A stretch of 64,000 nucleotides of DNA from Mariniphaga sp041686935. GTDB lineage: Bacteria; Bacteroidota; Bacteroidia; Bacteroidales; Prolixibacteraceae. Position numbers and translations under genes: made by a program. Location: positions 1 to 64,000 of the forward strand of contig JAWLCW010000011.1 of NCBI GenBank assembly GCA_041686935.1, given 5' to 3'. Under the pieces are notes generated by a model. The model ran no database searches, had not been told where the DNA came from, and saw only the letters and a program-made list of their open reading frames with translations. Positions 34,781 to 43,827 of this stretch are shown piece after piece. Numbering within the stretch: the stretch's first letter is position 1; every line of letters begins with the position of its first letter.

Positions 34781-36610
34781 TTAAAATGCCTGTCCTACAC
34801 TGATGAAAAACTGCGGGCTTCTTTTTTCGTTCCATACTGGTACTCCCACATCAAAACGCACCGGCCCGATGGGAGTTTCAAGACGCAAACCCGAACCGGC
34901 AGCGTATGCCAGATTATTAAAATTGTACGACCATGATTTTTCCCAAACATTACCTGCCTCGAAAAAGGCTACCAGGCTCAGCCGCCAAACCAACGGATAC
35001 CGAATTTCAAAGTTGCTTTCGAAAATACTTTTTCCACCCAGCGGGGTTCCGCTTTCGCGTTTCGGCCCCAGCTCGGAACGGTTCCAGCCACGAATGGAAT
35101 TGCTCCCTCCGGAATAAAACCGGTCTTCCACCGGAATAAAACCGCTGCTGTCAGCCGAACTGATGCCGCCGGCCATTAAGCGCACTGCCAGCACAAAACG
35201 ACCTAAATCCCGGTAAGCTCTTACGTCGCTCCAAAGCCGTGTGTAGTTAAAATCGCTGCCAAATATGTGCCCGTTTACTTTGTAGCTCAGCGACAAGTTT
35301 ATACCGCTCACAGGTGAGAATGCCGGAACGGAATTGTTGAAAACACCGCTAAGCAAAACCCCCGATTTGTTATAGAGGAATCTGTTGCTTTCCCTATTCA
35401 AAAATTCAGAATCACCGGCTTCAATTCGCTGCTGCACATCTTCGAGGTAATAGGTGATTTTCCCGGTGGTTGACGGAGTAAACTGGTAGGTGAGGGGAAT
35501 GTTCAACCCGAAGGTGCGTGTGTCGTACCCGGGTTCCTTGCTTCTCACCAAAAACGGATTAACCGAAATGGTGCTGTTAAACCCCAAAAACCGGGGCTGA
35601 ATCCATCTCAGTCGCACGGAATAAGGTTCCAGTGCCGAATGTTTCAGGTAGAGGTTTATCCGGCGGGCGCCGCCGAGGAATCCGCGGTAATTCAAATCGA
35701 GGAAAGTTCTGAACTTATCTTCGGTGCCGTAACCCGCACCAAACCGTGTCGTTATTCGCGGTGCTTCCTCAATGTAAATATTTACAGGAATCGGACTTTT
35801 TTGCGTTTGAGGTTCCCGCTCAGGCAAAACAGAAACCACGCGGAACAACTGTAAACTGTAAAGATTCTGTCGCGTTCTGTCAAGTAATGATTTATCGTAT
35901 AAATCTCCCTTTTGGTACTTTAGCTGCTTTCGGATAAACTCTTCGGAAACGTTTTTAATCCCCGAAATTCGTGTCTCTCCCAAATAAGAAACCGGGCCGG
36001 GCTGAACCGTATAGCGGATGCCGGTGGTTAGCTCTTCCGGTTTAAAGTTGAGATTGTAACCGGCAGAGGAGTATGCGTATCCCATACTTCTGAAAACATC
36101 TTCCACAAAACGGGTGTCCTGTTTCAGGGCTTCATCGCGAAAACGTTTGCCCTCTTTCAGGTTTAACTTTCCTGAAAACCTTTTGAGCAGTGAATCCGGG
36201 TCAGTATTGCTGGTATTTTGGATTAATTCCAAAGATATTGTGTCGGTTATAACCGGTTCTCCTTCAGTGATTTCAATTTCAATTTTCACCGTTTGGTTTT
36301 TTTCGTTTACAACCAGGGGTTGAAGCCCGGTTTGCACATTCAAAAAACCTTCACTCTGGTAAATGCGTTTCAGGCGCTCCAGATCAAGGTCCATCAGTTC
36401 CTCACTGTATAAAAATGGTTCTTTTTTGGTGAATTTTTTTTCGAGCCAGGAAACTTCTTTCAAAGCCATTTTTTCGAGCAGGAAATCTTTTTTGAGGGTT
36501 TTGTTGCCTGTAAAAGTTACTTTGCGCACTTCATAATTTTCCTGGGCCGACAACTGAGTTGTTCCGGCCAGAAAAAGAAAAAATATGAACAAAAGCAACC
36601 TGTTGAGCAT
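34781..36610 (-). CDS. tamA: TamA/BamA-superfamily outer-membrane protein with POTRA repeats
   Basis: The 609-residue product starts at 36610 (MLNRLLLF), which gives a signal peptide ending near residue 22 (QLSAQ); the longer frame is hydrophilic upstream. POTRA-like domains occupy about residues 25-270 (YEVRKVTFTGNKTLKK opens the first, ETRISGIKNVSEEFIRKQ a later one). The 16-strand Omp85 barrel follows. FYSGGSNSIRGWNRSELGP carries the R-G-[WY] motif of the lid loop L6, followed by a C-terminal strand ending in GQAF. Its neighbour tamB confirms a Tam role rather than the main BamA. Confidence 0.9.
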   Translation of the reverse strand: MLNRLLLFIFFLFLAGTTQLSAQENYEVRKVTFTGNKTLKKDFLLEKMALKEVSWLEKKFTKKEPFLYSEELMDLDLERLKRIYQSEGFLNVQTGLQPLVVNEKNQTVKIEIEITEGEPVITDTISLELIQNTSNTDPDSLLKRFSGKLNLKEGKRFRDEALKQDTRFVEDVFRSMGYAYSSAGYNLNFKPEELTTGIRYTVQPGPVSYLGETRISGIKNVSEEFIRKQLKYQKGDLYDKSLLDRTRQNLYSLQLFRVVSVLPEREPQTQKSPIPVNIYIEEAPRITTRFGAGYGTEDKFRTFLDLNYRGFLGGARRINLYLKHSALEPYSVRLRWIQPRFLGFNSTISVNPFLVRSKEPGYDTRTFGLNIPLTYQFTPSTTGKITYYLEDVQQRIEAGDSEFLNRESNRFLYNKSGVLLSGVFNNSVPAFSPVSGINLSLSYKVNGHIFGSDFNYTRLWSDVRAYRDLGRFVLAVRLMAGGISSADSSGFIPVEDRFYSGGSNSIRGWNRSELGPKRESGTPLGGKSIFESNFEIRYPLVWRLSLVAFFEAGNVWEKSWSYNFNNLAYAAGSGLRLETPIGPVRFDVGVPVWNEKRSPQFFISVGQAF

Positions 36611-36707
36611 AAAATCTAAAATCCAATTGTGGATTTGAAGATAACAAAAATCACGAATTTGCTTTAGTTGTTGCGCAAAGGCTGAATGTTTTCTTTTTCC
36701 GTCATTT

Positions 36708-37004
36708 TTATTTAACATTTTTCATAAACCCTGAAATGAGTTCCGAAGCATCCGCTCCATACGAATCAGCCAGGGTGCCTTTTAATCCAGAACTGGTTTC
36801 CAGCGCATATAAAATGGTGCTGTCTCCGGGGTCTGTCATACCTTCAAACCGGTGGAATTCAATGAGCTTTATTTCTGAGGATATGAATGTATTTCCATTT
36901 CCTGCATCGAGAAGCCCGTTTTCATTCACTCTGAAGTTGGCCGCGTAGCCTCTTATTTTCAAATCTTCAATGGCTTCTGTCAGGGTACTGTACTGATTAT
37001 TCAT
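36708..37004 (-). CDS. Small conserved Bacteroidota protein
   Basis: The 98-residue cytosolic protein starts at 37004 (MNNQYSTLTEA); the upstream 33 codons look like a chance hydrophobic extension. It matches a Bacteroidota family I recognise by the blocks TLTEAIEDLKIRGYAANF, HRFEGMTDPGDSTILYAL and LKGTLADSYGADAS. That family is often labelled phosphoribosylpyrophosphate synthetase in databases, but it lacks any PRPP synthase motif and is far too short, so the name should not be trusted. Real function is unknown. It lies upstream of tamA on the same strand with a 97-base gap. Confidence 0.65.
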   Translation of the reverse strand: MNNQYSTLTEAIEDLKIRGYAANFRVNENGLLDAGNGNTFISSEIKLIEFHRFEGMTDPGDSTILYALETSSGLKGTLADSYGADASELISGFMKNVK

Positions 37005-37261
37005 GGCTGCAATATTTTTAGTAAAACAAAAATTTCCGCTTAAATTTATAAGGAAAAATCCTGCCATAAAGTTCAGTGTAAAAATAAAGTATCTTAAAAT
37101 CAACAGGTTAATGTTTTGTATTGATAAGAATGATTTGTTTTATTGCCATTTTTTTGTTTTTGTGTGGAAATATGCGGAGGAAATTCCCCGGAAATTCTGC
37201 TTAAACTGAAGTTGGTGAAAAATCGGAAATAGTCTCATGTTTTAATCTAAATTCCAGGAAT

Positions 37262-38164
37262 TTAATAGTCCACTTCAATACCCATTTCAACTAACGTTTT
37301 TATCTGGTCCGGGTCAATTTTATTTTCCCTCAAATCAATATATTCGAGTTTTTCAAGCGTAAAAAGTGGTGATATATCATCAATTGGGTTATCTGCAAGA
37401 TAAAGACTTTTCAGGTTTGTAAGGTTGCTTAATTCATCAATAATTCCAATTTTATTGTAAGAAAGATTGAGTTCTTCGAGGTCGCGCAAACCGGCAAGAA
37501 GCGACAAATCAATTATGTTGTTGTCTGACAAATCAATGCTTTTGGCGTGGGTACAAAATTGTATCCCATCCAAATCGTTAATGTCTGACGATGACAACTC
37601 AAACTCTTCCATGTCATCGAGGTACCATGTCGGGAATTCAAAGGTTGTATCTTCAAAAATCCTTATTTTGAGTGCATCGTAAAATGAAAAACCTTTTGAT
37701 TTGGTTGAAGTTTTCGTTTTTTTCTTCGACTCGGTATCATAAATAATACTGAATCCCTGGATGTTTATATCCCATTCGTAAACAGGAGAATAGTCAATGT
37801 CTTCATAACTCTCCAACGATGTTGCAATTTCTTCGATGCGTTCCAGCAAAAATATGTGCGTATAGTTTAATAACCCTTCATAATTATTTTCTGTGGCAAA
37901 TCTGCTGATTTCATTTATATGATACGTTAACCGGTCAGGATGGTACAACATCATGAAAGCAGAAAATCCTTTGCCATCATCAGTAATTTCAATTTTAACG
38001 CAATCGCTCACTATATCAGCCACTTTGCGCAAAGTGCCAAACTGTCCGTTTTTATAAAAACCGAGCAGCACAAGCGAAATTTTGTTCAGGTTGTCAATTG
38101 TATAAGCAGCTTTGAGCTTCTGGTACAAATTTTCAATTTTTTTATTTTCAGGTTCTTTTATCAT
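37262..38164 (-). CDS. Leucine-rich-repeat protein
   Basis: The 300-residue protein has no signal peptide. Residues 1-185 are mixed alpha/beta without a recognisable family. From about 200 there are four to five short leucine-rich repeats of the 22-residue type (SIDLSDNNIIDLSLLAG, ELNLSYNKIGIIDELS, SLYLADNPIDDISPL, YIDLRENKID), spaced like the repeats of internalin-type or SDS22-like proteins. This implies a protein-binding surface; a partner cannot be guessed. It stands alone with 257 bases of plain AT-rich DNA upstream of the neighbouring gene and 110 on the other side. Confidence 0.75.
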   Translation of the reverse strand: MIKEPENKKIENLYQKLKAAYTIDNLNKISLVLLGFYKNGQFGTLRKVADIVSDCVKIEITDDGKGFSAFMMLYHPDRLTYHINEISRFATENNYEGLLNYTHIFLLERIEEIATSLESYEDIDYSPVYEWDINIQGFSIIYDTESKKKTKTSTKSKGFSFYDALKIRIFEDTTFEFPTWYLDDMEEFELSSSDINDLDGIQFCTHAKSIDLSDNNIIDLSLLAGLRDLEELNLSYNKIGIIDELSNLTNLKSLYLADNPIDDISPLFTLEKLEYIDLRENKIDPDQIKTLVEMGIEVDY

Positions 38165-38274
38165 ATTTTACGCAATTAGTATAAAGTTATCCATCGTTAA
38201 CGAAGATTATTGTTGAAATATTTTAATGGTTTTTGTTTGGGCAAATAACCTGATTTTTGAAATGAATGGCCATG

Positions 38275-39018
38275 TTATTTTTCGGGAAAAGAAAACAGAT
38301 TCGGATCAATGTCCCGGTTTGCCGTAATTTCCGAAAACGAAATTTTCCGGGTTTGTCCGGGCATTTCAATGGTTTGTGCAAACGAAAGTTTTACTCCGTT
38401 TACGTCCCGGTAATCAGAAAAAGATGTGGTGGCAGTTGCATGGCCTTCCGGTAAATCCAGGGGCTCCTCCATTCGAACAAGAAGATTGTCATGCGCATTG
38501 AAATACCAGCTTTCTTTAGCGCCGTAAATGGTTTTCACGTCGATTCTGTGCAAAGTTGTTCCGGCAACATTTGTTTTACCTGCGTATTGATATGCAGCCA
38601 GGGTTTGCTCCCAATTCGTAAACCGCAAAAATGCAGAGGTGTTTAAAAAGCTTTGTTTTTCTTCATCAACAATTTCGCGGATTTGTGCCTGACGTTTTTC
38701 CCAACACCTTTTACCATCGTAACCGCGGCAAATATCGCCGGTTTGAGGTGAGTTTACCTTCATAAAGAACTGCTTTGAACGAGTTTCTAAAATTTCCCTC
38801 TTGAGGACGAGGTCCGATTCCACAAATTCCAGTTGCGATTTACTGCTTAAGGTTTCGATGCCTGCAATTGCTTTTTCTCCTCCGGTTGCAGTTACAAATT
38901 CATTTAGAATCTTTTTGGCTTTCGGGTCTTTGGTTGCATCCTTCTTATTTGCAAATCCTGTTGAAAAAATAAATAGCATCAGCGCAAGAGTCATTCTGAT
39001 TGTGTTTCCTGTTTTCAT
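38275..39018 (-). CDS. Periplasmic LolA-like lipoprotein-sorting fold protein
   Basis: The 247-residue protein has a signal peptide (residues 1-23, ending GFANK). The mature part is a half-barrel of beta-strands with LolA/LolB-like pattern: VTATGGEKAIAGIETLSS near the start, ICRGYDGKRCWEKR in the middle, and FSDYRDVNGVKLSFAQTIE followed by DPNLFSFPEK at the end. Proteins of this kind are often annotated as outer-membrane lipoprotein-sorting or zinc-protease-associated proteins. Their ligands are mostly unknown. It has its own -7 promoter box and no operon partner. It is separated from the LytTR genes by a 472-base repeat-filled gap. Confidence 0.65.
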   Translation of the reverse strand: MKTGNTIRMTLALMLFIFSTGFANKKDATKDPKAKKILNEFVTATGGEKAIAGIETLSSKSQLEFVESDLVLKREILETRSKQFFMKVNSPQTGDICRGYDGKRCWEKRQAQIREIVDEEKQSFLNTSAFLRFTNWEQTLAAYQYAGKTNVAGTTLHRIDVKTIYGAKESWYFNAHDNLLVRMEEPLDLPEGHATATTSFSDYRDVNGVKLSFAQTIEMPGQTRKISFSEITANRDIDPNLFSFPEK

Positions 39019-39098
39019 TTTTTATTTGTTTAATTGTATAAAATAATTGTGATAAATAATACTTTTTGAGTTTGACTTTTTGTCTGTTTTTTATATTG

Positions 39099-39106
39099 CA
39101 AAGCTA
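39099..39106 (-). promoter_or_regulatory. -7 box for the LolA-like gene
   Basis: On the minus strand TAGCTTTG matches TAnnTTTG, 80 bases upstream of the ATG. No -33 TTTG was found. Confidence 0.45.
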
Positions 39107-39229
39107 ATCCCATTGCAGGTTTCTTCGAAATTTAAGAAGATGAAAGGGCTCAAAAACCGGATGAAAGTGTAAGATGAACAAACGGATATGCGGGAGGAAT
39201 TAATTCTAATTTGGTAAATTTCACATCAT

Positions 39230-39340
39230 TGTCGTTTAGTTAACGCTTTCAATCTATCCCGATAGCTATCAGGACGTTGACAGATTAGGTTTCGCAGACT
39301 TGTCAGCGTCCGCGGATTAGCGGACCTGACAACGTCGAAT
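39230..39340. repeat. MITE-like element, copy C1 (one end lost)
   Basis: The left end TGTCGTTTAGTTAACGCT is an inverted copy of the right end of the element at 42415-42542. The interior also aligns with it in inverted orientation (ACTTGTCAGCGT, CCTGACAACGTC). The expected second terminal repeat is missing; the sequence runs into palindromic repeat B2 instead. With B2 and the heptamer array it fills the 472-base gap between 39019 and 39490, which has no gene. Confidence 0.7.
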
Positions 39341-39350
39341 AAAATTTAAA

Positions 39351-39424
39351 GGATTAAATGCTAAAGCTTCTTTAAACACTTAGAAAGTTAACCACCGGGC
39401 TGAAGCACCGGTGTAAAAAGAATG
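39351..39424. repeat. Intergenic repeat family B, copy 2 (right half)
   Basis: GATTAAATGCTAAAGC, TTAGAAAG, CCACCGGGCTGAAGCACCGG and AATGAA repeat the right half of the palindromic repeat at 5746-5875. The left arm is absent. Confidence 0.7.
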
Positions 39425-39426
39425 AA

Positions 39427-39489
39427 CTTCCTTCTTCCCACTTCCTACTTCGCGCTTCCGTCTTCCGACTTCCAACTCCCGTCTTCCCG
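39427..39489. repeat. Nine-unit heptamer array CTTCCNN
   Basis: The array is nine consecutive seven-base units starting CTTC/CTCC (CTTCCTT, CTTCCCA, CTTCCTA, CTTCGCG, CTTCCGT, CTTCCGA, CTTCCAA, CTCCCGT, CTTCCCG). It ends one base from the stop codon of the LytTR regulator gene. Confidence 0.85.
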
Positions 39490-39490
39490 T

Positions 39491-40255
39491 CTAACTATTC
39501 AGCCACTTCTTAAAATCCGATGAGCGGTCGATACTGACAATGGTTTCGAATTCTTCGTCGGCTTTGGGTTTTAATTCCAGTTTTACCCGGCCGCGTGAGT
39601 AGGCCACCATGTTGGCAATGGATGAAATGTTCACCAGGAATTTTCTGTTAATTCTGAAAAATGAATTGGGATTGAGCATTTCTTCCAACTTATCGAGGGT
39701 GAAATCTACATTGTAAGTGTTTCCCAGATTTGTTCGCAGGTAAACGCCTTTGTCCATCACAAAAAAGTAGGCAATATCGGTTACCTCAACCATTTTAATT
39801 TTTGTGCCAACCGAAATGGAAAAACGCTCCCGGTATTTTCTTTCATTGCCCGTTAACAGGTTGTAAAGCGACTGCAAATCAACGGAGTTGCGATGCAAAC
39901 CGCTAAACTGTTCGTACTTTTTTAAAGCAGCAGCCAATTCCTCGTGTACAATCGGTTTCAGCAGATAGTCGATGCTTTTCAGCTTAAACGCTTTAATGGC
40001 ATATTCATCAAAAGCCGTGGTGAAAATAACCGGGCTGCTAATGTTTACCTGCTCGAAAATGGCAAAACTTAAATCATCTTCCAGGTGAATATCCAGAAAA
40101 ATCAGATCGGGTTCCGGGTTCGATTTGAACCATTTTACCGATTCGGCCACCGACTCCAATTCGGCAAGGATTTTAATTTCGGGATTAAATTCCTGAATCA
40201 TTTTTTTTAATCGCAAAGCAGCAAATGCTTCGTCTTCTATAATTACAACATTCAT
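39491..40255 (-). CDS. LytTR-family response regulator
   Basis: The 254-residue regulator has an N-terminal receiver with Asp8/Glu7 acidic pocket (VVIIEDEAFA), phospho-acceptor Asp55 in LIFLDIHLED and a Lys in YLLKPIV. A C-terminal LytTR DNA-binding domain (about 145-250) includes RTNLGNTYNVDFTLDKLEE and FFRINRKFLVNI. It forms a classic pair with the membrane kinase 12 bases upstream. LytTR systems in this phylum control envelope, polysaccharide or competence-like functions, but no target is evident. A heptamer repeat array abuts its stop codon, and MITE-like elements lie on both sides of the pair. Confidence 0.93.
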   Translation of the reverse strand: MNVVIIEDEAFAALRLKKMIQEFNPEIKILAELESVAESVKWFKSNPEPDLIFLDIHLEDDLSFAIFEQVNISSPVIFTTAFDEYAIKAFKLKSIDYLLKPIVHEELAAALKKYEQFSGLHRNSVDLQSLYNLLTGNERKYRERFSISVGTKIKMVEVTDIAYFFVMDKGVYLRTNLGNTYNVDFTLDKLEEMLNPNSFFRINRKFLVNISSIANMVAYSRGRVKLELKPKADEEFETIVSIDRSSDFKKWLNS

Positions 40256-40267
40256 GTTTTTAGTTTT

Positions 40268-42397
40268 TTATTCTGTTTCAATTTTTTCCGATTTCAGCAA
40301 GGGAAGTTTTGCAATAAATTGCTCTGATGTTTTTATGAACCCGGGCTTTTGGTCCGACACAAGCGCATAGCGGCGATTGATGTTTTCAAGCCCGACTCCC
40401 GTAGAAACAAGTTTGGTTTCCCTCACATTAAGATTGTTAACAATATTCAGTCGCTGCTGTTCGTCAACAAATATTTCAATTTTCAGAGGCTGAGCTTTCG
40501 AAAAAGTATTGTGTTTAATGGCATTCTCAATAATTAGTTGGATGGCAATGGGCAGAATCTGGTAATCGGAGTAAGACTTGTCAATGTTAATGTTAATAAT
40601 CAGTTTTTTCATAAACCTGATTTCCAAAAGGAACAGGTAGGCATTTAAAAACTCCAGTTCGGTGCTCAGGCTCACCAAATCTTTCTCCTTGTTTTCGAGC
40701 ACATAACGATACACCTTCGAAAGTCTTTCTGTAAAAGATTCGGCCAAATCGGGGTCGATTTTTATGAGCGAAGTGAGCACATTCAAACTGTTGAAAAGGA
40801 AGTGCGGATTTACCTGCTGTTTAAGCACTTCAAACTGCGACTGCAAATTCTCTTTCTGCACTTTTAAAAGCTGTGTGTTGGCTTCGGTGAGCTGTTTGGT
40901 GCGCTCGGCAACGCTTTGCTCCAGCGTGTTGTTTATGCGTTCCAGTTCTTCCTTGGCTTTCAGTAATTTGAGTTCCTGTTTTTTTCTTTCCGAAATGTCG
41001 ATAATTATTCCGCGCCTCCCAACAACTTTCCCGTCGCGTATAATGGGAGAACCATAGATAAGTACCGGACAACGCGAGCCATCGGGTCTTTTCACTGTAT
41101 ATTCATTTGGAGCAGAAAAACTCGTTTCATTCGATTTTTTTATGACATTCTGAACCCTGGGCACATCTTCCTTTACCATGTAATGAAGCGCCGAAATTTT
41201 TTCCTCCGGGTTTTCAGGCATAACAATTCCAAAAAAATCTTTGCCCGAGTTGTTTACAAACAGAATATTTCCTTCGATGTCGAGTTCAAAAATGGGTTGG
41301 GGGAGCAGGTCCATCAGTTCTTTGTAGTTTCGATCACTTTCCGCTGCAGCAAATTCGGCCTTCTTCCTTTTTGTAATATCAATAATAATTCCGTCCAAAA
41401 ACGTAAGCTCATTGTTGGCATTGTAAATTCCCTTTCCGTTTTCGCTTACCCAAACAACCTGTCCGTTTTTATGAATTATCCGGTACTCAAATTCGTAAGC
41501 GGTTTTTTTCAAAACAGCTTCCTGAATGTTTTGCCTGCAAAAGTCCTGATCTTCCGGATGAATAATAGCGGCAAATGAATTTTCAGTATTTTCAATAAAT
41601 TCTGATGCGTGATAACCAGAAATATCGAAAATTTTCTCGCTGATATATTTCATGGTGTATTGCTGGTCGAAATAGCAACGATAAGCAGCTCCGGCCAGGT
41701 TGGTAAGAATACTGTTCAGTTGCCCGCGGCTTTCGTTTAGTTGTTTGGTAATAATTTCCCGTTTTTCTATTTCTTCTTCCAAATGTTGATTCAGCTTTTT
41801 CTCCTGTTCGATTAGCTTTTGGGCATACTTGTTTTTTTCCTCTTCAATTTGAATCCGGGCTTCGTACCTGGCCCGGTTTGCCGCCTCCTGTATAAGTTCC
41901 TTCTGAAGTTTTTCAGCCTTTACCTTTTCATTCAAACTTTCATCCAGGTAAATCCAGGCCTCAAGAATTGACATAAAGAAGGCATTTACAACCGTGTAAA
42001 TAAGCATGTTATTAAATAAAACATTCGGTAATCCCTGCGGATAATTGCTTAGCCAATGGGCAAATGTTGTTAACAATGACGAAACCGTAACGGCAATAAA
42101 AAACATGAACACAAATTGCAGAACCGCACGTTTTAATGCAGCGTTGCTCCATTTGAAATTTTGGTTCAGGTATTGAATCACGAACAGGTCGGGGTATGCC
42201 ATTGCAAATCCCGCAATCATGCTATAAATAATTCCTCTTAACCCTCTGAATAAAAATGCATTAAGTCCATGCAATTCGTGGTATCCTGTAAAATGATTGT
42301 AAGTAATTACAACGAGTTGAACGATAACAGCCATGCCAAAAACAAGCTTAAACAGCTTGCCAAATGGGAAGATTTTATGTATCTGTTTGAATATCAT
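40268..42397 (-). CDS. LytS-type sensor histidine kinase with two PAS domains
   Basis: The 709-residue kinase has four N-terminal membrane helices (about residues 12-150), a coiled coil (about 155-225) and two PAS/PAC units (about 228-345 and 350-475; IIIDITKRKK and IIIDISERKK close the PACs). Another coiled coil leads to a His_kinase domain with His532 in QQVNPHFLFNSLNVL. The HATPase part ends with IENAIKHN and TGVGLENINRRY, typical of the LytS/YehU class rather than HisKA kinases. It is co-transcribed with the LytTR regulator (12-base gap). The ligand is unknown, but two PAS domains suggest a redox or small-molecule input. Confidence 0.92.
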   Translation of the reverse strand: MIFKQIHKIFPFGKLFKLVFGMAVIVQLVVITYNHFTGYHELHGLNAFLFRGLRGIIYSMIAGFAMAYPDLFVIQYLNQNFKWSNAALKRAVLQFVFMFFIAVTVSSLLTTFAHWLSNYPQGLPNVLFNNMLIYTVVNAFFMSILEAWIYLDESLNEKVKAEKLQKELIQEAANRARYEARIQIEEEKNKYAQKLIEQEKKLNQHLEEEIEKREIITKQLNESRGQLNSILTNLAGAAYRCYFDQQYTMKYISEKIFDISGYHASEFIENTENSFAAIIHPEDQDFCRQNIQEAVLKKTAYEFEYRIIHKNGQVVWVSENGKGIYNANNELTFLDGIIIDITKRKKAEFAAAESDRNYKELMDLLPQPIFELDIEGNILFVNNSGKDFFGIVMPENPEEKISALHYMVKEDVPRVQNVIKKSNETSFSAPNEYTVKRPDGSRCPVLIYGSPIIRDGKVVGRRGIIIDISERKKQELKLLKAKEELERINNTLEQSVAERTKQLTEANTQLLKVQKENLQSQFEVLKQQVNPHFLFNSLNVLTSLIKIDPDLAESFTERLSKVYRYVLENKEKDLVSLSTELEFLNAYLFLLEIRFMKKLIININIDKSYSDYQILPIAIQLIIENAIKHNTFSKAQPLKIEIFVDEQQRLNIVNNLNVRETKLVSTGVGLENINRRYALVSDQKPGFIKTSEQFIAKLPLLKSEKIETE

Positions 42398-42414
42398 ATT
42401 TTATCTATTTTCCA

Positions 42415-42542
42415 ATGTCGTTTAGTTTAGCAAATATTGTATTTCAAATTTGTTTGACGTTGTCAGGAGCTTCGCACGCTGACAAGTTTGCGGTGCATAA
42501 CTGTCAATGTCTATAGACTTGACAGCGTTAACTAAACGACAT
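42415..42542. mobile_element. MITE-like element with 13-bp perfect terminal inverted repeats, copy C2
   Basis: The element is 128 bases with ATGTCGTTTAGTT at the left end and its exact reverse complement at the right end. It has no coding capacity and contains internal short inverted segments (GACGTTGTCAGG, CCTGACAACGTC-like). A related copy lies inverted at 39230-39340. It starts 18 bases upstream of the kinase ATG. Confidence 0.7.
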
Positions 42543-42666
42543 AGATTTATTTTCTAATAACGGACTAAAAGTAGCTATGGTAATTCATAAAAAAAAGAAG
42601 TTTGGATTGAACGTGAAAAAATATAAGGTGAAAGTGTTAAATATTGACTTAATCATGCTTTTCGAT

Positions 42667-43827
42667 TTAAAGCCCGATTACTTGTTCTGTTAAATTTGAA
42701 TCGGCTAAATTAAAATCACTGTTTAAAATGTCTTTCTCCAAAATCTCCCTGAAACGTTCAGGTTCTTCGAATAGCGGACCATGAGCCGAATTATCGAAAG
42801 TGTAAAACCCTTTCAGTGGCGCATGAAGATGATTGTAATATTCCCGCGTCAGGTCAATGTTCACTGTTAAATCGTATTTGCCACACATGAAGTATGCGGG
42901 TACAGCAAGTTCAGGATAAGCTACGAAAAAATCCTTTGTGAGTACCTGGGTTTTCAGGTTTGTTTTAGGCAGAAACATGAGTTTTGATTTCCAGATATTA
43001 ATTTTTTCTCTGAGCGTATAAGCCCGGCAGGTCCAGACAGGTAAAAAAATATCTTTGAAAACCGATTTCATACCTCGCATGGTTCCAATGCCCATTTTAT
43101 GCATCAGGTTGTCGCGGGTACCTGAGTTGAAAAAAGCGATCAAATCTGTTTCTGTTTCCAGATGATTAAACTTTTGCAATGCTTTCACTGATTTTTGATC
43201 ATTTAATTCAGTGAAAAGTTTTATCATAAAATTGTAGGCAATGTTTTCCGATTCGCGCTGACGGGTTATTTGTGCCATTGCAATATAGGCGTGGAAAAGT
43301 TGCGGCTCCCGAGCTACTGCTGGTAAAGCAATAGTGGTTCCGCCCGACCACGCCAGCAAATAAATCTTATCTTTTTTAAATCGCTCCCGAAGGTAGTTGG
43401 TTATTTCAATGGCATCAGAAGCAAGCTGTTCCCTGGTCATACTTTCCATGGTGACTTCGGACGTGTAAGAAAGTCCGCCGCCACGTTGCTCCCAATAACA
43501 AACGGTAAAGTAATCCTCGAGTCCCGGGTTGTATTTTTCGAACAGGAAGTAATTCGGAAAGCCCGGTCCGCCGTGTAAAAAAAGCAAAACAGGATTGTCC
43601 GTGTTTTTACTGCGGATAAACATGCCCTGTTTTACTCCGCCAATCGAAACAAAAATCTTTTCTGAAATGCTGCCTTCCAAATTATTTCCGGTTTCATCTT
43701 TAAAAGTATCGGGTTTTCCGGGGCTGATGAACACAAGGCAGATGAACAAAAAAACAGGCAGGCCAAAAAAAACGATAAGTGCAAAAGTTGCCATTTTGGT
43801 AATTTTAAGGCTTATAATTCTGTTCAT
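42667..43827 (-). CDS. Membrane-anchored alpha/beta hydrolase, prolyl iminopeptidase-like
   Basis: The 386-residue protein has an N-terminal membrane helix (about residues 12-33), then an alpha/beta-hydrolase fold. The oxyanion motif HGGPGFPN is shared with prolyl iminopeptidases. The nucleophile Ser lies in LLAWSGGTTIAL, the acid Asp in FMCGKYDLTVN and the His in DNSAHGPLFEE. All three catalytic positions are present. Anchored relatives hydrolyse small esters or peptides, but the substrate is unknown. Its ATG overlaps the stop of the small lipoprotein ORF by four bases (ATGA), so the two are translationally coupled. Confidence 0.82.
   Translation of the reverse strand: MNRIISLKITKMATFALIVFFGLPVFLFICLVFISPGKPDTFKDETGNNLEGSISEKIFVSIGGVKQGMFIRSKNTDNPVLLFLHGGPGFPNYFLFEKYNPGLEDYFTVCYWEQRGGGLSYTSEVTMESMTREQLASDAIEITNYLRERFKKDKIYLLAWSGGTTIALPAVAREPQLFHAYIAMAQITRQRESENIAYNFMIKLFTELNDQKSVKALQKFNHLETETDLIAFFNSGTRDNLMHKMGIGTMRGMKSVFKDIFLPVWTCRAYTLREKINIWKSKLMFLPKTNLKTQVLTKDFFVAYPELAVPAYFMCGKYDLTVNIDLTREYYNHLHAPLKGFYTFDNSAHGPLFEEPERFREILEKDILNSDFNLADSNLTEQVIGL

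Noticed and set aside
36708..37004. Phosphoribosylpyrophosphate synthetase label for the 98-residue protein
   Set aside because: It has no PRPP-binding loop and is a third of the family length; the database name is likely an error.
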